This document shows, one piece after another, positions 1 to 9,599 of a stretch of DNA of 64,000 bases (position 1 is the first letter of the stretch; every line of letters starts with the position of its first letter). Location: positions 124,001-188,000 of the forward strand of contig NC_009048.1 of NCBI RefSeq assembly GCF_000209165.1. The letters are read 5' to 3'. A model generated the notes under the pieces. The model was not told the DNA's origin. It saw only the letters and a list, made by a program, of their open reading frames with translations, and did no database searches. Both the position numbers and the translations under genes were made by a program. The DNA comes from Scheffersomyces stipitis CBS 6054 (taxonomy: Eukaryota; Ascomycota; Pichiomycetes; Serinales; Debaryomycetaceae).

Positions 1-889
1 GCCTCTTTTCATTCCGAAGTTGCTTACGAATATGGCTGCTGGAAACATTCTGATTAAGTATGGCTTACAGGGTCCGTTGCATGCTGTCTCTACAGCTTGT
101 GCTACGGGTTTACATGCTATAGGAGATGCATACAACTTTATCAAGAACGACTATGCTGATGTGATGATCTGTGGTGGTACAGAATCTTCCATACATCCAC
201 TAGCATTGGCAGGGTTTGCCCGAGCCAGATCTGTAGTCACAGACTTTAACGACGACCCACAGGCTGCCAGTCGTCCTTTTGACGGTAGTAGAAACGGATT
301 TGTGTTGAGTGAAGGCTGTGGAATTGTTATCTTAGAGAGATTGGACCATGCCTTGAACAGAGGCGTAAAGCCCGATGAAATCTATGCTGAAATCAAGGGC
401 TATGGCCTTTCTGGAGATGCCCATCACATCACGGCTCCTATGGAGACTGGCGAGGGAGCTTATCTTTCTATGAAGATGGCTGTGGATCGTAGTGCGATTT
501 CTCCTGAACAAGTGGGCTACGTCAACGCCCATGCAACGTCCACTGTGATTGGCGATAGGGCAGAAAACAACGCCATTCTTCGTCTTTTCGGTGATAAAGC
601 TACAGGCGTGGCTGTGAGTTCGACAAAGTCGTCCATTGGTCATTTGCTTGGAGCAGCTGGAGCCGTCGAGTCCATCTTCACTATCAAAGCAGTCAAGGAT
701 TCGGAGATTCCCCCTACCTTGAACTTGGACACTGCTGGGGGCCACAAGGACGACAAGGCGGATAATTTTTCACATTTCGACTACGTTGCCAAGGTCAGCA
801 AGAAGAAGGAACTCGACTACGCTTTATGCAATTCGTTTGGATTTGGCGGAGTGAATAGTACGCTTTGTTTTGGAAAGTTCAGAACATAG
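1..889 (+). CDS. CEM1: Mitochondrial 3-oxoacyl-[ACP] synthase (KAS II type), 3' part only
   Basis: Condensing enzyme of mitochondrial type II fatty-acid synthesis, which feeds lipoic acid production. The reading frame is open from base 2 and runs off the left edge, so the N-terminal part including any mitochondrial presequence is outside the window. All three catalytic residues are visible: the nucleophile Cys (codon 98-100, in TACATG), the first His (530-532, in NAHATST) and the second His (641-643, in SIGHLLGAAGAVE). The C-terminus has the usual NSFGFGGVN motif of the family. The in-frame CTG at 50-52 sits where the family has Ser or Thr, which supports CTG=Ser decoding. The first in-frame ATG in the window (32) is internal to the conserved domain and is not the start. 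The family assignment is secure; the CEM1 name follows from the fungal mitochondrial type. Confidence 0.9.
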   Translation, partial: PLFIPKLLTNMAAGNILIKYGLQGPLHAVSTACATGLHAIGDAYNFIKNDYADVMICGGTESSIHPLALAGFARARSVVTDFNDDPQAASRPFDGSRNGFVLSEGCGIVILERLDHALNRGVKPDEIYAEIKGYGLSGDAHHITAPMETGEGAYLSMKMAVDRSAISPEQVGYVNAHATSTVIGDRAENNAILRLFGDKATGVAVSSTKSSIGHLLGAAGAVESIFTIKAVKDSEIPPTLNLDTAGGHKDDKADNFSHFDYVAKVSKKKELDYALCNSFGFGGVNSTLCFGKFRT

Positions 890-1820
890 ACAGAAGGGAG
901 CGACGAGAAAAGACAAAACCATTAAAAGCCCTAAGGCATTAAGCATTAGTATTTAACGATTCTTATGATATCCACTATATATAATCTTATAATCTTACAC
1001 TACAGTTTTATGATCTTGAAACTATATGGAATCTTGTAGTTCCATGAACCCTGCGTTGATCTTGCTACCAAGTTACATGGAAGCTTCCCAATTCAGTTGC
1101 CACAGGTAAATTCATATGAATTCTTGTTCATAAATCTATATGGTTACATTTCAAGGATTGCCACACCACAGAATGGACTTAGTGTATAAATTCTGCCTAT
1201 ATAGAAACCACCAGTTTTAACAAATCGTCGTCTCTTCACTCTCCTAAACCTGCCCTGGTTGCACAGATACACCTCTGAAGTTCCACTTTACAACTTGACT
1301 CCACTGCAGCGTCCCCTTGGCTAACTTCTATGACTACATTGCGCCAGCCGAACTGCCACCGTTGGCTTCCTGAACCGGACCGAGCCTGTATACACCTGAA
1401 CCACATTATCTGGGAGGTGAAATTCACCTGTGATGATGTGATGGCTGCTGTTCACAAAACTGTGGATGCGAAAACTGCGACTAAATCGGAGCCAATTTTG
1501 CATCAATTTTTTTTCACACCAGAGCCACTATTTTGTAGAGAATGTCAGAAGCTGTTGGTGGCTTGCGATCGTGATTCGTTCGGCTCGGCTCAGACAGTTG
1601 GGCGGTTGAGTTTTTTTCTTGCCTGCTAGAGTTGCTGAATTAGTATGTGTGGATACTGTAGAATTCTTCCATAGGGATGCATATATATATATAGAATGAA
1701 GTCTGTGGTTGAACATCCTATATCTTGCGGTTCAACAATACTGTAGATCTTGTATTTCAGTTCTTTCTTTAGCATCCTTAGCTGACTTTTTCATATCACA
1801 GCACATCTTCATCATATCCG
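890..1820. other. Intergenic region, CEM1 3' end to MDR oxidoreductase promoter
   Basis: No gene is supported here. Several frames are open for 60-100 codons (for example 1330-1629 plus) but have no recognisable motif. An (AT)n tract at about 1680-1693 lies roughly 130 bases before the next start codon and may act as its TATA region. Confidence 0.5.
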
Positions 1821-2999
1821 ATGCTGGCTACCATCGCTAAGACAAAACATATACGGAAGACCAAATCGGACTCCAAGAAACAAGAACATTTGAAGGCACA
1901 GCTCAATGCCCAGGTCCGACTTGAAGCATACAAGAAAGAACAGAGCGCAGAGGTTCCTAGGAGTATTTCATTCGACAAAAGGTCGCAATCGGCACTCCTG
2001 ATAACAGACTTGAAGGAACCTTTGAAGTTGCAGACCGACTTTCCCATTCCAGAACTCAAGGATCATGATGTCTTGGTAAACAACAAGGCCATAGGACTCA
2101 ATCCTATCGATTGGAAGGGCAAGAAGTACGGATTTGGTATCTACCATTTCCCATGGATCAACGGAAGAGAGAGCAGTGGAACTGTAGTGCAAACCGGAAG
2201 AAGTGTTGATGAAGCCGACTTCAAAGTAGGAGACAAGGTCATCGTCAGTAGTACCAGCTACAGAGACAACAGAACCTCTACTTTTCAACAGTATACAGCC
2301 ATCGATTCTCGCTTGGTGTGGAAGTTGCCAGACTCGTTTTCGTTTGAAGACGGAGCTACAATTGGAGTTGGACTTGTCACTGCCGGAGTCATTTTCTACA
2401 ACAGCTTTGGTTTCGAGCTCACCCAAGATATCGTTCCACAGGAGGGAACATTACTCCTTTGGGGAGGGGCCACTGTAGTCGGAATTTACGTTACCCAGTT
2501 GGCCAAATTGCATGGGCTCAATGTCATTTCCATAGCCAGTTTGGATCATGAAGCCTACTTGAGAGAAAATGGTGCAGATGTAGTCATCGATAGATACTTG
2601 CCTAGAGAAGAGATCTTGAGACAGGCTGAACAGTACTCGCCATTTGGAATACAGTACGGAGTCGATTGCGTTTCAAAGGAAACAGCTGCCTCCGTTCTCG
2701 ACATCCTCGACCATTTGTCTGGAAACTTGGAGTACCAGCCCATTTTCTCTGGCATTGTAGGAACTCCTAAACAGACACCAGAATCTGTGGATGTCAGAGA
2801 AGTCGTCATCAAGAGATTCCATGAAGACATTGCTTTCGGCAAAGACTTTGTCGACACTACAACTCACTTCTTTCACGACGAGAGAATCAAGCCTGTTAGA
2901 CACAGACGCTACGAGGGTGGACTCCACATCATCGATGATGCCTTGAGGGATCTCGAGCTGTTGGGAGCAAAAGGTGAAAAGTACGTAGTCACTATTTAG
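1821..2999 (+). CDS. MDR-family (zinc-type alcohol dehydrogenase-like) oxidoreductase
   Basis: A 392-residue medium-chain dehydrogenase/reductase, similar in kind to the S. cerevisiae YNL134C/YCR102C/YLR460C group. It is probably NADPH-dependent and of unknown physiological substrate. An N-terminal basic stretch of about 50 residues (rich in Lys, Gln and Arg) precedes the GroES-like domain, which contains the LNPIDWKG motif typical of this group. A Rossmann fold follows, with the dinucleotide-binding segment WGGATVVGIYVTQLAK at about residues 213-228. The Cys/His ligand set of true zinc alcohol dehydrogenases is not evident, so it is likely zinc-free despite the usual family label. The start is the first ATG of the open frame. 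A later start would shorten the odd N-terminal extension, but no in-frame ATG sits at the domain boundary. Confidence 0.75.
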   Translation: MLATIAKTKHIRKTKSDSKKQEHLKAQLNAQVRLEAYKKEQSAEVPRSISFDKRSQSALLITDLKEPLKLQTDFPIPELKDHDVLVNNKAIGLNPIDWKGKKYGFGIYHFPWINGRESSGTVVQTGRSVDEADFKVGDKVIVSSTSYRDNRTSTFQQYTAIDSRLVWKLPDSFSFEDGATIGVGLVTAGVIFYNSFGFELTQDIVPQEGTLLLWGGATVVGIYVTQLAKLHGLNVISIASLDHEAYLRENGADVVIDRYLPREEILRQAEQYSPFGIQYGVDCVSKETAASVLDILDHLSGNLEYQPIFSGIVGTPKQTPESVDVREVVIKRFHEDIAFGKDFVDTTTHFFHDERIKPVRHRRYEGGLHIIDDALRDLELLGAKGEKYVVTI

Positions 3000-3426
3000 T
3001 ATTTCGGATATAGATGATTATTTATGGTATGCATTCGAGAAGCAAATAATGATAGAATCAGTTTTCAAAGTAGCCTTCAAGTCTGTCTTGTACTGCTGCA
3101 GTATCTCCTTATCTTCTACTTTTAGCAGTCTGTTGTCTGCAGTTGCAATAATTGATTTCGCGATAAAAGCCACACTGTGAAAAAGCTTGATGCGATTTTG
3201 CGCCTATACTCGTTCACACCCGACCCGTGCCGAAGTGATATAATTGCAAATAATTGCAAAATTCCAGCAGTTTGCAGGAGTGTAAGCGAAATAGCTGTCT
3301 TATCCATCTGCACATAGTGTGGATCCGTTTGAAACGATAGCTGTGAAAATTATATTTTTCCTGTTAATCCCACGCTTATAGTTATTGGACTCACTACTAT
3401 TCTGCCTATCCAACATTGACTTGGTT
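3000..3426. other. Convergent 3' intergenic region
   Basis: Lies between the stop codons of two convergent genes, so it should hold two 3' UTRs. It is AT-rich with a short direct repeat (ATAATTGCAAA twice at about 3240-3261). No gene is seen. Confidence 0.5.
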
Positions 3427-6210
3427 CTAATCTTCGTCATCGCTATCGATTCTGAATTGCGCCTCCACTTCATCAGAGGACGAGTTACTAGTCTTGAAGT
3501 CTGGCGTCGAATCGATATCGTCCAACTCGTAGCCATTCTCTAAATCAAGATCAGAGCTTCGACCAGCAGCGCTAATTTCATGCTCTTCATCTAATGGAAC
3601 TGCAACGTAGCTAGATCTTCCGAATAATGGCAGAACCATTCTTCTGACTCTGTTTTTGGCCCGGTCAAGGATGAGAGAACGACCACTTCTTCCTACCATA
3701 AGCCAGACTATAAACCCTAGTAAGCCTAAAAAGATGATGATTCCGTACCAGCGATGTGGCTCGATGTCCCATTTCAGTTCCAGACTTTCAGCTTCGTACT
3801 CGTAGTCGTAGTGAGGATACTTGATACCGTCTCTAGGTGCAATAAACTGTGGACGTGGGGAAATGCCATTCTGCTCGGCTCCAAAATGATACACGGAAGC
3901 AGAGGCGGAATGATAAAATCCCGGCCTCTTCATTATGTACTCAGATTTGGAATTCTCCACATCCTCTTCGGAAAGTTGTAATGTCTTGATAGTGTAATTA
4001 TTGAATGCCTGAACGTATTCATCGTTGGAATAAAGGATTGCTCTACCTAAAGTCCACGAAAACGATGAGCCATCAATATCTTCTACCAACTCCAACGACT
4101 TGAACTGGTCGTTCTTGGTGGGCATCTCGTCGATGCCAAGACGAGGAAATCCCAATCCAAGATGTAAGAAATTCAAGATCCAAGACGACTTGAAACACAA
4201 CTCCAGTAAGTCAGTTTCAGTCAATTGTTTGTTCTCTGGCTTTCTTTTATTCATTTCGAACAAACTACTCCAGTCCTTAGAACATATCTTGGATGTCTGT
4301 TCGTAGATGACTTTGTAATCGTAGGTATCCGACTTATCGTTGTTCTTGTTGCTTTTGTCACCTTTATTACCCTTGTCGCTTTTATTACCCTTGCCGTTTT
4401 TATTGCCCTTGTTGGCTTTATTGTTCTTGTTGGCCTTGCCGTCTTCCTTATTCTTGCCGTCTTCCTTATTCTTGTCGTCTTCCTTATTCTTGCCGTCTTC
4501 CTTATTCTTGTCGTCTTCCTTATTCTTGTCGTCTTCCTTACTCTTGCCGTCTTCATTAATCTTGTTGTCGTCATCGTCCTTGTCTTCATCGTTTTCGACT
4601 TCACCGATCTTGTCGTCTTCGCTATTCTTGTCCTCGCTATTCTTGCCGTCCTTGTTATTCAGATCACTTTTACTGTCCTTATTGGTGTTCTCTTCTGCAT
4701 CATCCACATCTTCACGGATATCATTGATGTTCTCGTAGCTCAACAAGTTGCTGATAGCTTCCCAGTAGCCGCTGACACCAACGAAGTGATTGACCTCGAA
4801 GTCGAAGGCTGGAATAGAGTCTTTCAATAAGCAAGAGCTAGCCTGTATTTCGTCGCTAAACTGCTTGCAGTTCCCCATATTTTCAGACGCAGAACTCTTC
4901 AGCAACACCGGAAAGATGCCTTCGAGACATTTCTGAAAATTGCTCTCCCCCGTGAAATCTACAGAAATTTCTTCCACATTTGAAACGGACATGTAGCCCT
5001 TTGGCAAACAAGGATCTGGCACTGGAGTACTTATTTTCTTAATGACTCTATTCTGCTCGTTCATATTGTTCTCTTCCAAATACAGACTAAGAAGGGTAGC
5101 CAAGTAACGGTTGTGAGCTTGGTACATTCCAAAGCCCAAGAACGAATCTGAGAAGACGTTGAATTCCGCTGGTTGAGGTAACGAATACTTACCTACTACA
5201 GGCTCATCTCCTCGTTGTTGTACAGGGTCGGCAGCATTTGCAGAATCTACAGGAGCTAGATGTGGAACTTGTGCGAGAGTTATTTTGAAAAGATTATTCT
5301 GATGTTCTTTAATCTCAGTGTTGTTGGGCTGGAAAACAACTTGTGTTGAAGCTCCTCCCATATCCAACAATCCGTAGGTGCTGTGACTCTTACCATGGTC
5401 GTGTTGTTCGGGATTATCGAAAGCACCTTTGAGCGAATTTATAGACAACCAGCCGTAGATACCCTCGAAGTCCCCATCGATTACATTTATATGACTGGCA
5501 CATTCAGGAATGTAGAAGTCTGAATTGTTGGTGATATACGAGCAGATGTTGTTGAGAATCAGTGTCTGTTCGGTAGGCGTCAACAACCGCATTCCTGCGG
5601 TTGAATGCAAGAAGATGGGGGTCCTATAGTGTTGAGACTTGGGAACAACAGAGCTGGCCAATTGGAGCAAGTGCTTCAAATGATAATTGCCTATTTTCTG
5701 CGGACTCAAATTGAAGGACGAAATACCAGGTTTCACCTTTTGATGCCATTTCTTTTTCGACTGGATCTTGGGAAACCTAATAGGAATGGTTTTGGGATTC
5801 TTCTTGGAACTCTTGTCTTTGTTTTCAACCGCAGCACCTTTACCATTGTCCTTCAGTTTGGAGTTGTCCTTCTCTTCGGTCTCCGACTCTACGTCTTCCT
5901 CATCTATTTCGATTTCGGACTCATCCTCGGTATCTGTATCTGATTCTTCAATTTCCGCTTCTTCTCTGGCCACAGAGTACCGTTTGATCAAGTTGAGATT
6001 GGGCTTTTTAAGAACAACACTCATGTCGAGAGTTTTGTTTAGAGCAGCAGCTGGATTCAACCAGTTGTATACAAACACCCTCAGCCCCTTGGAGCCCGAA
6101 TCAATAATAATAATGTAGTCGTAAGGAATGCCATCTTCAGAGTAGATTGGGCCTGGCTTCACAAACTTGGACTTGTTTTTGTCCTTTTTGCGAGGTTCAA
6201 GTGATACCAT
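3427..6210 (-). CDS. YND1: Golgi apyrase (GDA1/CD39 nucleoside phosphatase family)
   Basis: Nucleoside di/triphosphatase of the Golgi lumen, which in S. cerevisiae hydrolyses the GDP/UDP left over from glycosylation. Apyrase conserved regions appear in order: DSGSKGLRVFVYNW (about 37-50), STAGMRLL (about 204-211), GDFEGIYGWLSIN (about 246-258), LLDMGGASTQVVF (about 282-294) and VGVSGYWEA (about 475-485). One C-terminal membrane segment (IIIFLGLLGFIVWLMV, about 820-838) is followed by a cytosolic tail, the topology of Ynd1. At 927 residues it is much longer than S. cerevisiae Ynd1 (about 630). The extra length is an acidic insert after conserved region 1 and a Lys/Glu/Asp/Asn repeat block (about 500-640). 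No cleavable signal peptide is visible. ACR1 has Lys where Ser or Thr is usual (GSKG), which is odd but not obviously inactivating. Confidence 0.85.
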   Translation of the reverse strand: MVSLEPRKKDKNKSKFVKPGPIYSEDGIPYDYIIIIDSGSKGLRVFVYNWLNPAAALNKTLDMSVVLKKPNLNLIKRYSVAREEAEIEESDTDTEDESEIEIDEEDVESETEEKDNSKLKDNGKGAAVENKDKSSKKNPKTIPIRFPKIQSKKKWHQKVKPGISSFNLSPQKIGNYHLKHLLQLASSVVPKSQHYRTPIFLHSTAGMRLLTPTEQTLILNNICSYITNNSDFYIPECASHINVIDGDFEGIYGWLSINSLKGAFDNPEQHDHGKSHSTYGLLDMGGASTQVVFQPNNTEIKEHQNNLFKITLAQVPHLAPVDSANAADPVQQRGDEPVVGKYSLPQPAEFNVFSDSFLGFGMYQAHNRYLATLLSLYLEENNMNEQNRVIKKISTPVPDPCLPKGYMSVSNVEEISVDFTGESNFQKCLEGIFPVLLKSSASENMGNCKQFSDEIQASSCLLKDSIPAFDFEVNHFVGVSGYWEAISNLLSYENINDIREDVDDAEENTNKDSKSDLNNKDGKNSEDKNSEDDKIGEVENDEDKDDDDNKINEDGKSKEDDKNKEDDKNKEDGKNKEDDKNKEDGKNKEDGKANKNNKANKGNKNGKGNKSDKGNKGDKSNKNNDKSDTYDYKVIYEQTSKICSKDWSSLFEMNKRKPENKQLTETDLLELCFKSSWILNFLHLGLGFPRLGIDEMPTKNDQFKSLELVEDIDGSSFSWTLGRAILYSNDEYVQAFNNYTIKTLQLSEEDVENSKSEYIMKRPGFYHSASASVYHFGAEQNGISPRPQFIAPRDGIKYPHYDYEYEAESLELKWDIEPHRWYGIIIFLGLLGFIVWLMVGRSGRSLILDRAKNRVRRMVLPLFGRSSYVAVPLDEEHEISAAGRSSDLDLENGYELDDIDSTPDFKTSNSSSDEVEAQFRIDSDDED
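4330..4570 (-). repeat. YND1: Coding tandem repeat in YND1 (KEDDKN/KEDGKN hexamers)
   Basis: About six consecutive 18-base units encode KEDDKN or KEDGKN. They are followed by degenerate Asn/Lys/Gly units (KANKGNKNGKGNK and similar). The array is in frame within the lumenal domain and is a likely site of length variation between strains. Confidence 0.85.
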
Positions 6211-7821
6211 CTTGATGTCTTAAGTCCTTGTCGTTTTTGGAGTGACGACACAGTAATTTAGGTAGAAAGAGGTTGTAAATCCAAGGTATTGTGGAACTGT
6301 GTGAGATCTGGTGAACTCAGAATTCTGAAATAATTTGTTCGCAAAATAAAGGTCGCGCACTTCAGAATTATTCACATTTCACTATCAGATAGGAGAGTCT
6401 ACTGTTGCTCCGTACGGTTCTATAAGACATGGGCCAGAAGTTTGCCAGTCGAAACCCAGCAGTATATCTGAAGAACCCAGGTACAATTTTGGTTTATGGC
6501 ACTATTAAAATAAAGCCGATCACTCAGTTCCATTACCAAGAGCCCGTCAAAGTCTTGTACGCAATTTCACAGTAGCACAGCAAAGGACCGACCAACAAAG
6601 TAGATCTTCGCCGAATTTCATCGTAATATTCGCCGAAGATCTTTAGATTCCCTCCAGCTTATTCAAAGTATTCATTACAATTGAGTTGTAGTATATTAAG
6701 ACTGTAATATTCTCTCCCTTCACTAATATATACTGAGACAGTTTCTATCACTACAAAATCAACTCTGCAATAATTGGTACAGAATTAACTCCATCGCATA
6801 CATTATGGAGACAGAGGATTTCCTGATGTCCCCCAAGAAACGAGAAGCCCGCTATTTTGAGATACCCCTAATTCCTTCACTATCACCAGAACTATACGCT
6901 ATCGCAAACTTATTGGGTTGCTGTTTTGGGACAATTTTCTGGCGGAATTATATAACGGAGATGTCCGACATGCTTGAGGGTTCATTCAATGCAACAGTAT
7001 CATTAACAATAAAGCATCATGTAGATCGTAGCACGACCAGCAAATTTCCATTTATTCTAGCATTTTTCCTTCCCCAGATTGGTTCTAATTTCCAGATCTA
7101 CATCTGGCGTTAGGGGGTTTATATGCTAGAGCACCTGTACAGAATCACAAAAGCCCCTTAATGTACTTGCACACAGTACCTTTGCTTAAAAAAATACGGT
7201 CCCTGGAAAATATACGCTTCTTTGTTAAAAAATATTCAATAAAGAAGAGCCGGTCCGCATAAGAGGGATTTGCAACTAACGACATGAAATGAACAGCCAG
7301 TGTTTTGGCTAAGGCTGCAGAGCCTATTTCAAGACGAGATCTACCTGGATACTCTGGCACGGTAGGATAATAAATGCACGTTTGTCCATGTGAGAAAAGG
7401 GCTCTATTGTCTCCGTTTTTGCTTTTTTGTGATATAGGTGACGCACTCAAAGCTGTTCCGCTCCAGATTGTTTCGGGCAAGTCAATTATCTCTGTAGGGA
7501 ACGACCTGCCTCCTGGAACCTGGTTTAAAGACTCAGGAAACAATGCTCATATGCTGGAGACTTCACGCAGAAAGTTATTAGGTCCACACTACTAACGGAT
7601 TTCATCTTGGCGTGGAAACTGTATTCCACTAAAGGCCAGTTTCACATGAGGAATGCGACCGGTATAATGGCTTTTGCACAAAGCACTACAAGTGGATATG
7701 GAAATATGACTAGGAGATCTTCGACATTCGCTTCGGCAGGATGAAACTGTGGAGACGTTTGCATCCTACGTATTGGTTTTGACTTGTTTTTCAAGCCCCT
7801 CTGGCAGCAGAATATAGGCAA
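6211..7821. other. Divergent intergenic region between YND1 and MCA1
   Basis: A 1.6 kb shared upstream region. It contains a perfect 15-base inverted repeat at 6602-6642 (listed separately). Two open frames of 102 codons (6805-7113 plus) and 132 codons (7145-7543 minus) have no recognised motifs, so I do not call them. A 48-codon frame at 6429-6575 plus is of a length expected by chance. Confidence 0.5.
6602..6642. repeat. Perfect 15-bp inverted repeat with 11-nt loop
   Basis: AGATCTTCGCCGAAT (6602-6616) is repeated exactly in reverse complement at 6628-6642. It could form a strong hairpin or bind a dimeric protein. No terminal-repeat element or gene could be tied to it. Confidence 0.9.
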
Positions 7822-9336
7822 TTGGATAATATGTTTTCGAGCAGAGGATACGACGACGATGAGCGTGACGAGATCGCCAGAAGACAGCACGTTGGCGGCA
7901 GAGAGGAGTACGACGAAAGACAGCGTTCTGATCGTCATGGTAGACGTGGCAACTATGAATCTGGGGAAGACAACAGCCGCGGGCATGGTGAAAGCGAGCT
8001 GAGATACGAACGCAGAGAAGAAGGCTATGGAAGAGAGTCTGGCAGAGAACCTGGAAGAGGGGATTATGGCAGAGAAGATTCACATGGCAGGCACCAGCAG
8101 TCTGACTATGGTAGACAAGGGTCTGGCAGGCAAGAAGGTTATGGTAGACAAGAGTCGGGTAGACAAGAAGGTTATGGTAGACAGGAATCGGGTAGACAGG
8201 AGTCAGGTAGGCAAGAATCGAACTACGGCAGACAAGAATCTGGCTATGGTAGAGAAGAGTCTGGAAGGCAACAAGTTTATGATAGACAAGAGTCTAGACA
8301 AGATTCTCAAGGCTACCAAAGACCTCAAGGTTACCCTCAAGAAGCAAGCTCTGGTGGTCGAGGTGAATATTCCCGCCCTCCTGGAAAGCCTCAATCGTTT
8401 GGAGTTGATGGTTATGAATACCAATATTCCAACTGTAATGGATCTAAGAAGGCTCTTTTAATTGGGATCAACTATACTGGTACTGCGAATCAGCTCAATG
8501 GTTGTGTCAACGATTGCAACAATGTGCAAGAGTTTCTTTTGCAGAATGGATTCTCAAAAGACAACATTGTACTTCTCAATGACCAGCAAACCAACAAGAG
8601 GTCTATTCCTACAAGAGACAATATCTTGGATGGGGTGAAGTGGTTGGTCAAAGATGCTCGTGCCAATGACTCTCTTTTCTTCCACTATAGTGGCCATGGA
8701 GGTCAGACCCCAGATAAGACAGGTGACGAAGCAGACGGTAATGATGAAGTAATCTATCCTTTGGATTTCGAAACTGCTGGGTTCATTGATGACGACACTT
8801 TACATGAAATTATGGTGAATCCTTTGCCCAAAGGTACAAGACTTACGGCCCTTTTCGACTCTTGTCACTCTGGATCTGTCTTGGATTTACCTTACACGTA
8901 CTCTACCAAGGGTGTTATCAAGGAGCCCAATTTACTTGAAGAAGCTGGTTCTGGCTTGTTGGACACCTTCAAGGCATACAGTCAAGGAAACCAGAAGGCT
9001 GTGGTTCAGGGTATCATGGGAGTGGCCAAGTCGTTCATGAATAAGGAGAGAGCTGAAAAGGCCAACGAAGTCACCAAACAGACCAAGACTTCCCCAGCCG
9101 ATGTTATTACCTTGAGTGGGTGCAAAGATGACCAAACCAGTGCTGATGCTAAGGAAAACGGACAAGCCACTGGAGCTATGAGCTACTCGTTCTTGAAGGT
9201 GATGAGAGAGAATCCTAAACAGTCATATCTCAGTTTGTTGAATGGAACGAGAGACATCTTGGCCCTGAAGTATAGTCAAAAACCACAGCTCTCGTCTTCA
9301 CATCCTATCGATACCAACTTGCAGTTTATCTTCTAG
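7822..9336 (+). CDS. MCA1: Metacaspase (peptidase family C14B, type I)
   Basis: Calcium-dependent Arg/Lys-specific cysteine protease linked in yeasts to proteostasis, ageing and stress-induced death. The catalytic dyad is visible: His292 in HYSGHGGQ and Cys348 in FDSCHSGS. The p20-like domain starts at KKALLIGINYTGT (about residue 210), and the C-terminal part ends with HPIDTNLQFIF. Residues 1 to about 200 form an unusual prodomain rich in Gly, Arg, Gln, Glu, Ser and Tyr with GRQES/GRQEGY repeats. S. cerevisiae Mca1 instead has a Gln/Asn/Pro-rich prodomain. The start at 7822 is the first ATG of this frame and a second Met follows at codon 4. Upstream bases show no splice signals that would extend it. 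Confidence 0.9.
   Translation: MDNMFSSRGYDDDERDEIARRQHVGGREEYDERQRSDRHGRRGNYESGEDNSRGHGESELRYERREEGYGRESGREPGRGDYGREDSHGRHQQSDYGRQGSGRQEGYGRQESGRQEGYGRQESGRQESGRQESNYGRQESGYGREESGRQQVYDRQESRQDSQGYQRPQGYPQEASSGGRGEYSRPPGKPQSFGVDGYEYQYSNCNGSKKALLIGINYTGTANQLNGCVNDCNNVQEFLLQNGFSKDNIVLLNDQQTNKRSIPTRDNILDGVKWLVKDARANDSLFFHYSGHGGQTPDKTGDEADGNDEVIYPLDFETAGFIDDDTLHEIMVNPLPKGTRLTALFDSCHSGSVLDLPYTYSTKGVIKEPNLLEEAGSGLLDTFKAYSQGNQKAVVQGIMGVAKSFMNKERAEKANEVTKQTKTSPADVITLSGCKDDQTSADAKENGQATGAMSYSFLKVMRENPKQSYLSLLNGTRDILALKYSQKPQLSSSHPIDTNLQFIF
8120..8300 (+). repeat. MCA1: Coding repeats in the MCA1 prodomain (GRQES / YGRQEG)
   Basis: Degenerate 15- to 27-base units around GGTAGACAAGAGTC encode YGRQESGRQEG-type repeats. 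The reading frame is kept throughout and codons vary between units, so selection probably acts on the protein composition. Confidence 0.8.
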
Positions 9337-9599
9337 GATGGAAGCTAGTTCTAGTAGCTACTCCGACTAAATACTAACTGTTTGCTTTATATAAAATCAA
9401 TTAAAATGAAAACGTAAGCCGTCACAACTAAATAAATATATATAAATAAATATTTGTGTGTATATATAATCAAATAGCAAGCAAGAAATGAACGTTCGTG
9501 GCTGTTCATAGCTGGTATATCCTCTGTGGGAGCATGTTGTTTGAGTGTTTCATGAGAAGGATGATCAAGGAATTAATAAATAGTCTATACCTACCCGGG

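Noticed and set aside
4225..4830. 201-codon plus-strand frame opposite YND1
   Set aside because: It is the antisense of the KED repeat block (Leu/Phe/Val-rich shadow).
7145..7543. 132-codon minus-strand frame between YND1 and MCA1
   Set aside because: No motif, not conserved-looking, overlaps another frame on the opposite strand; treated as chance.
9373..9379. TACTAAC downstream of MCA1
   Set aside because: No donor or acceptor context and the MCA1 frame is already complete.
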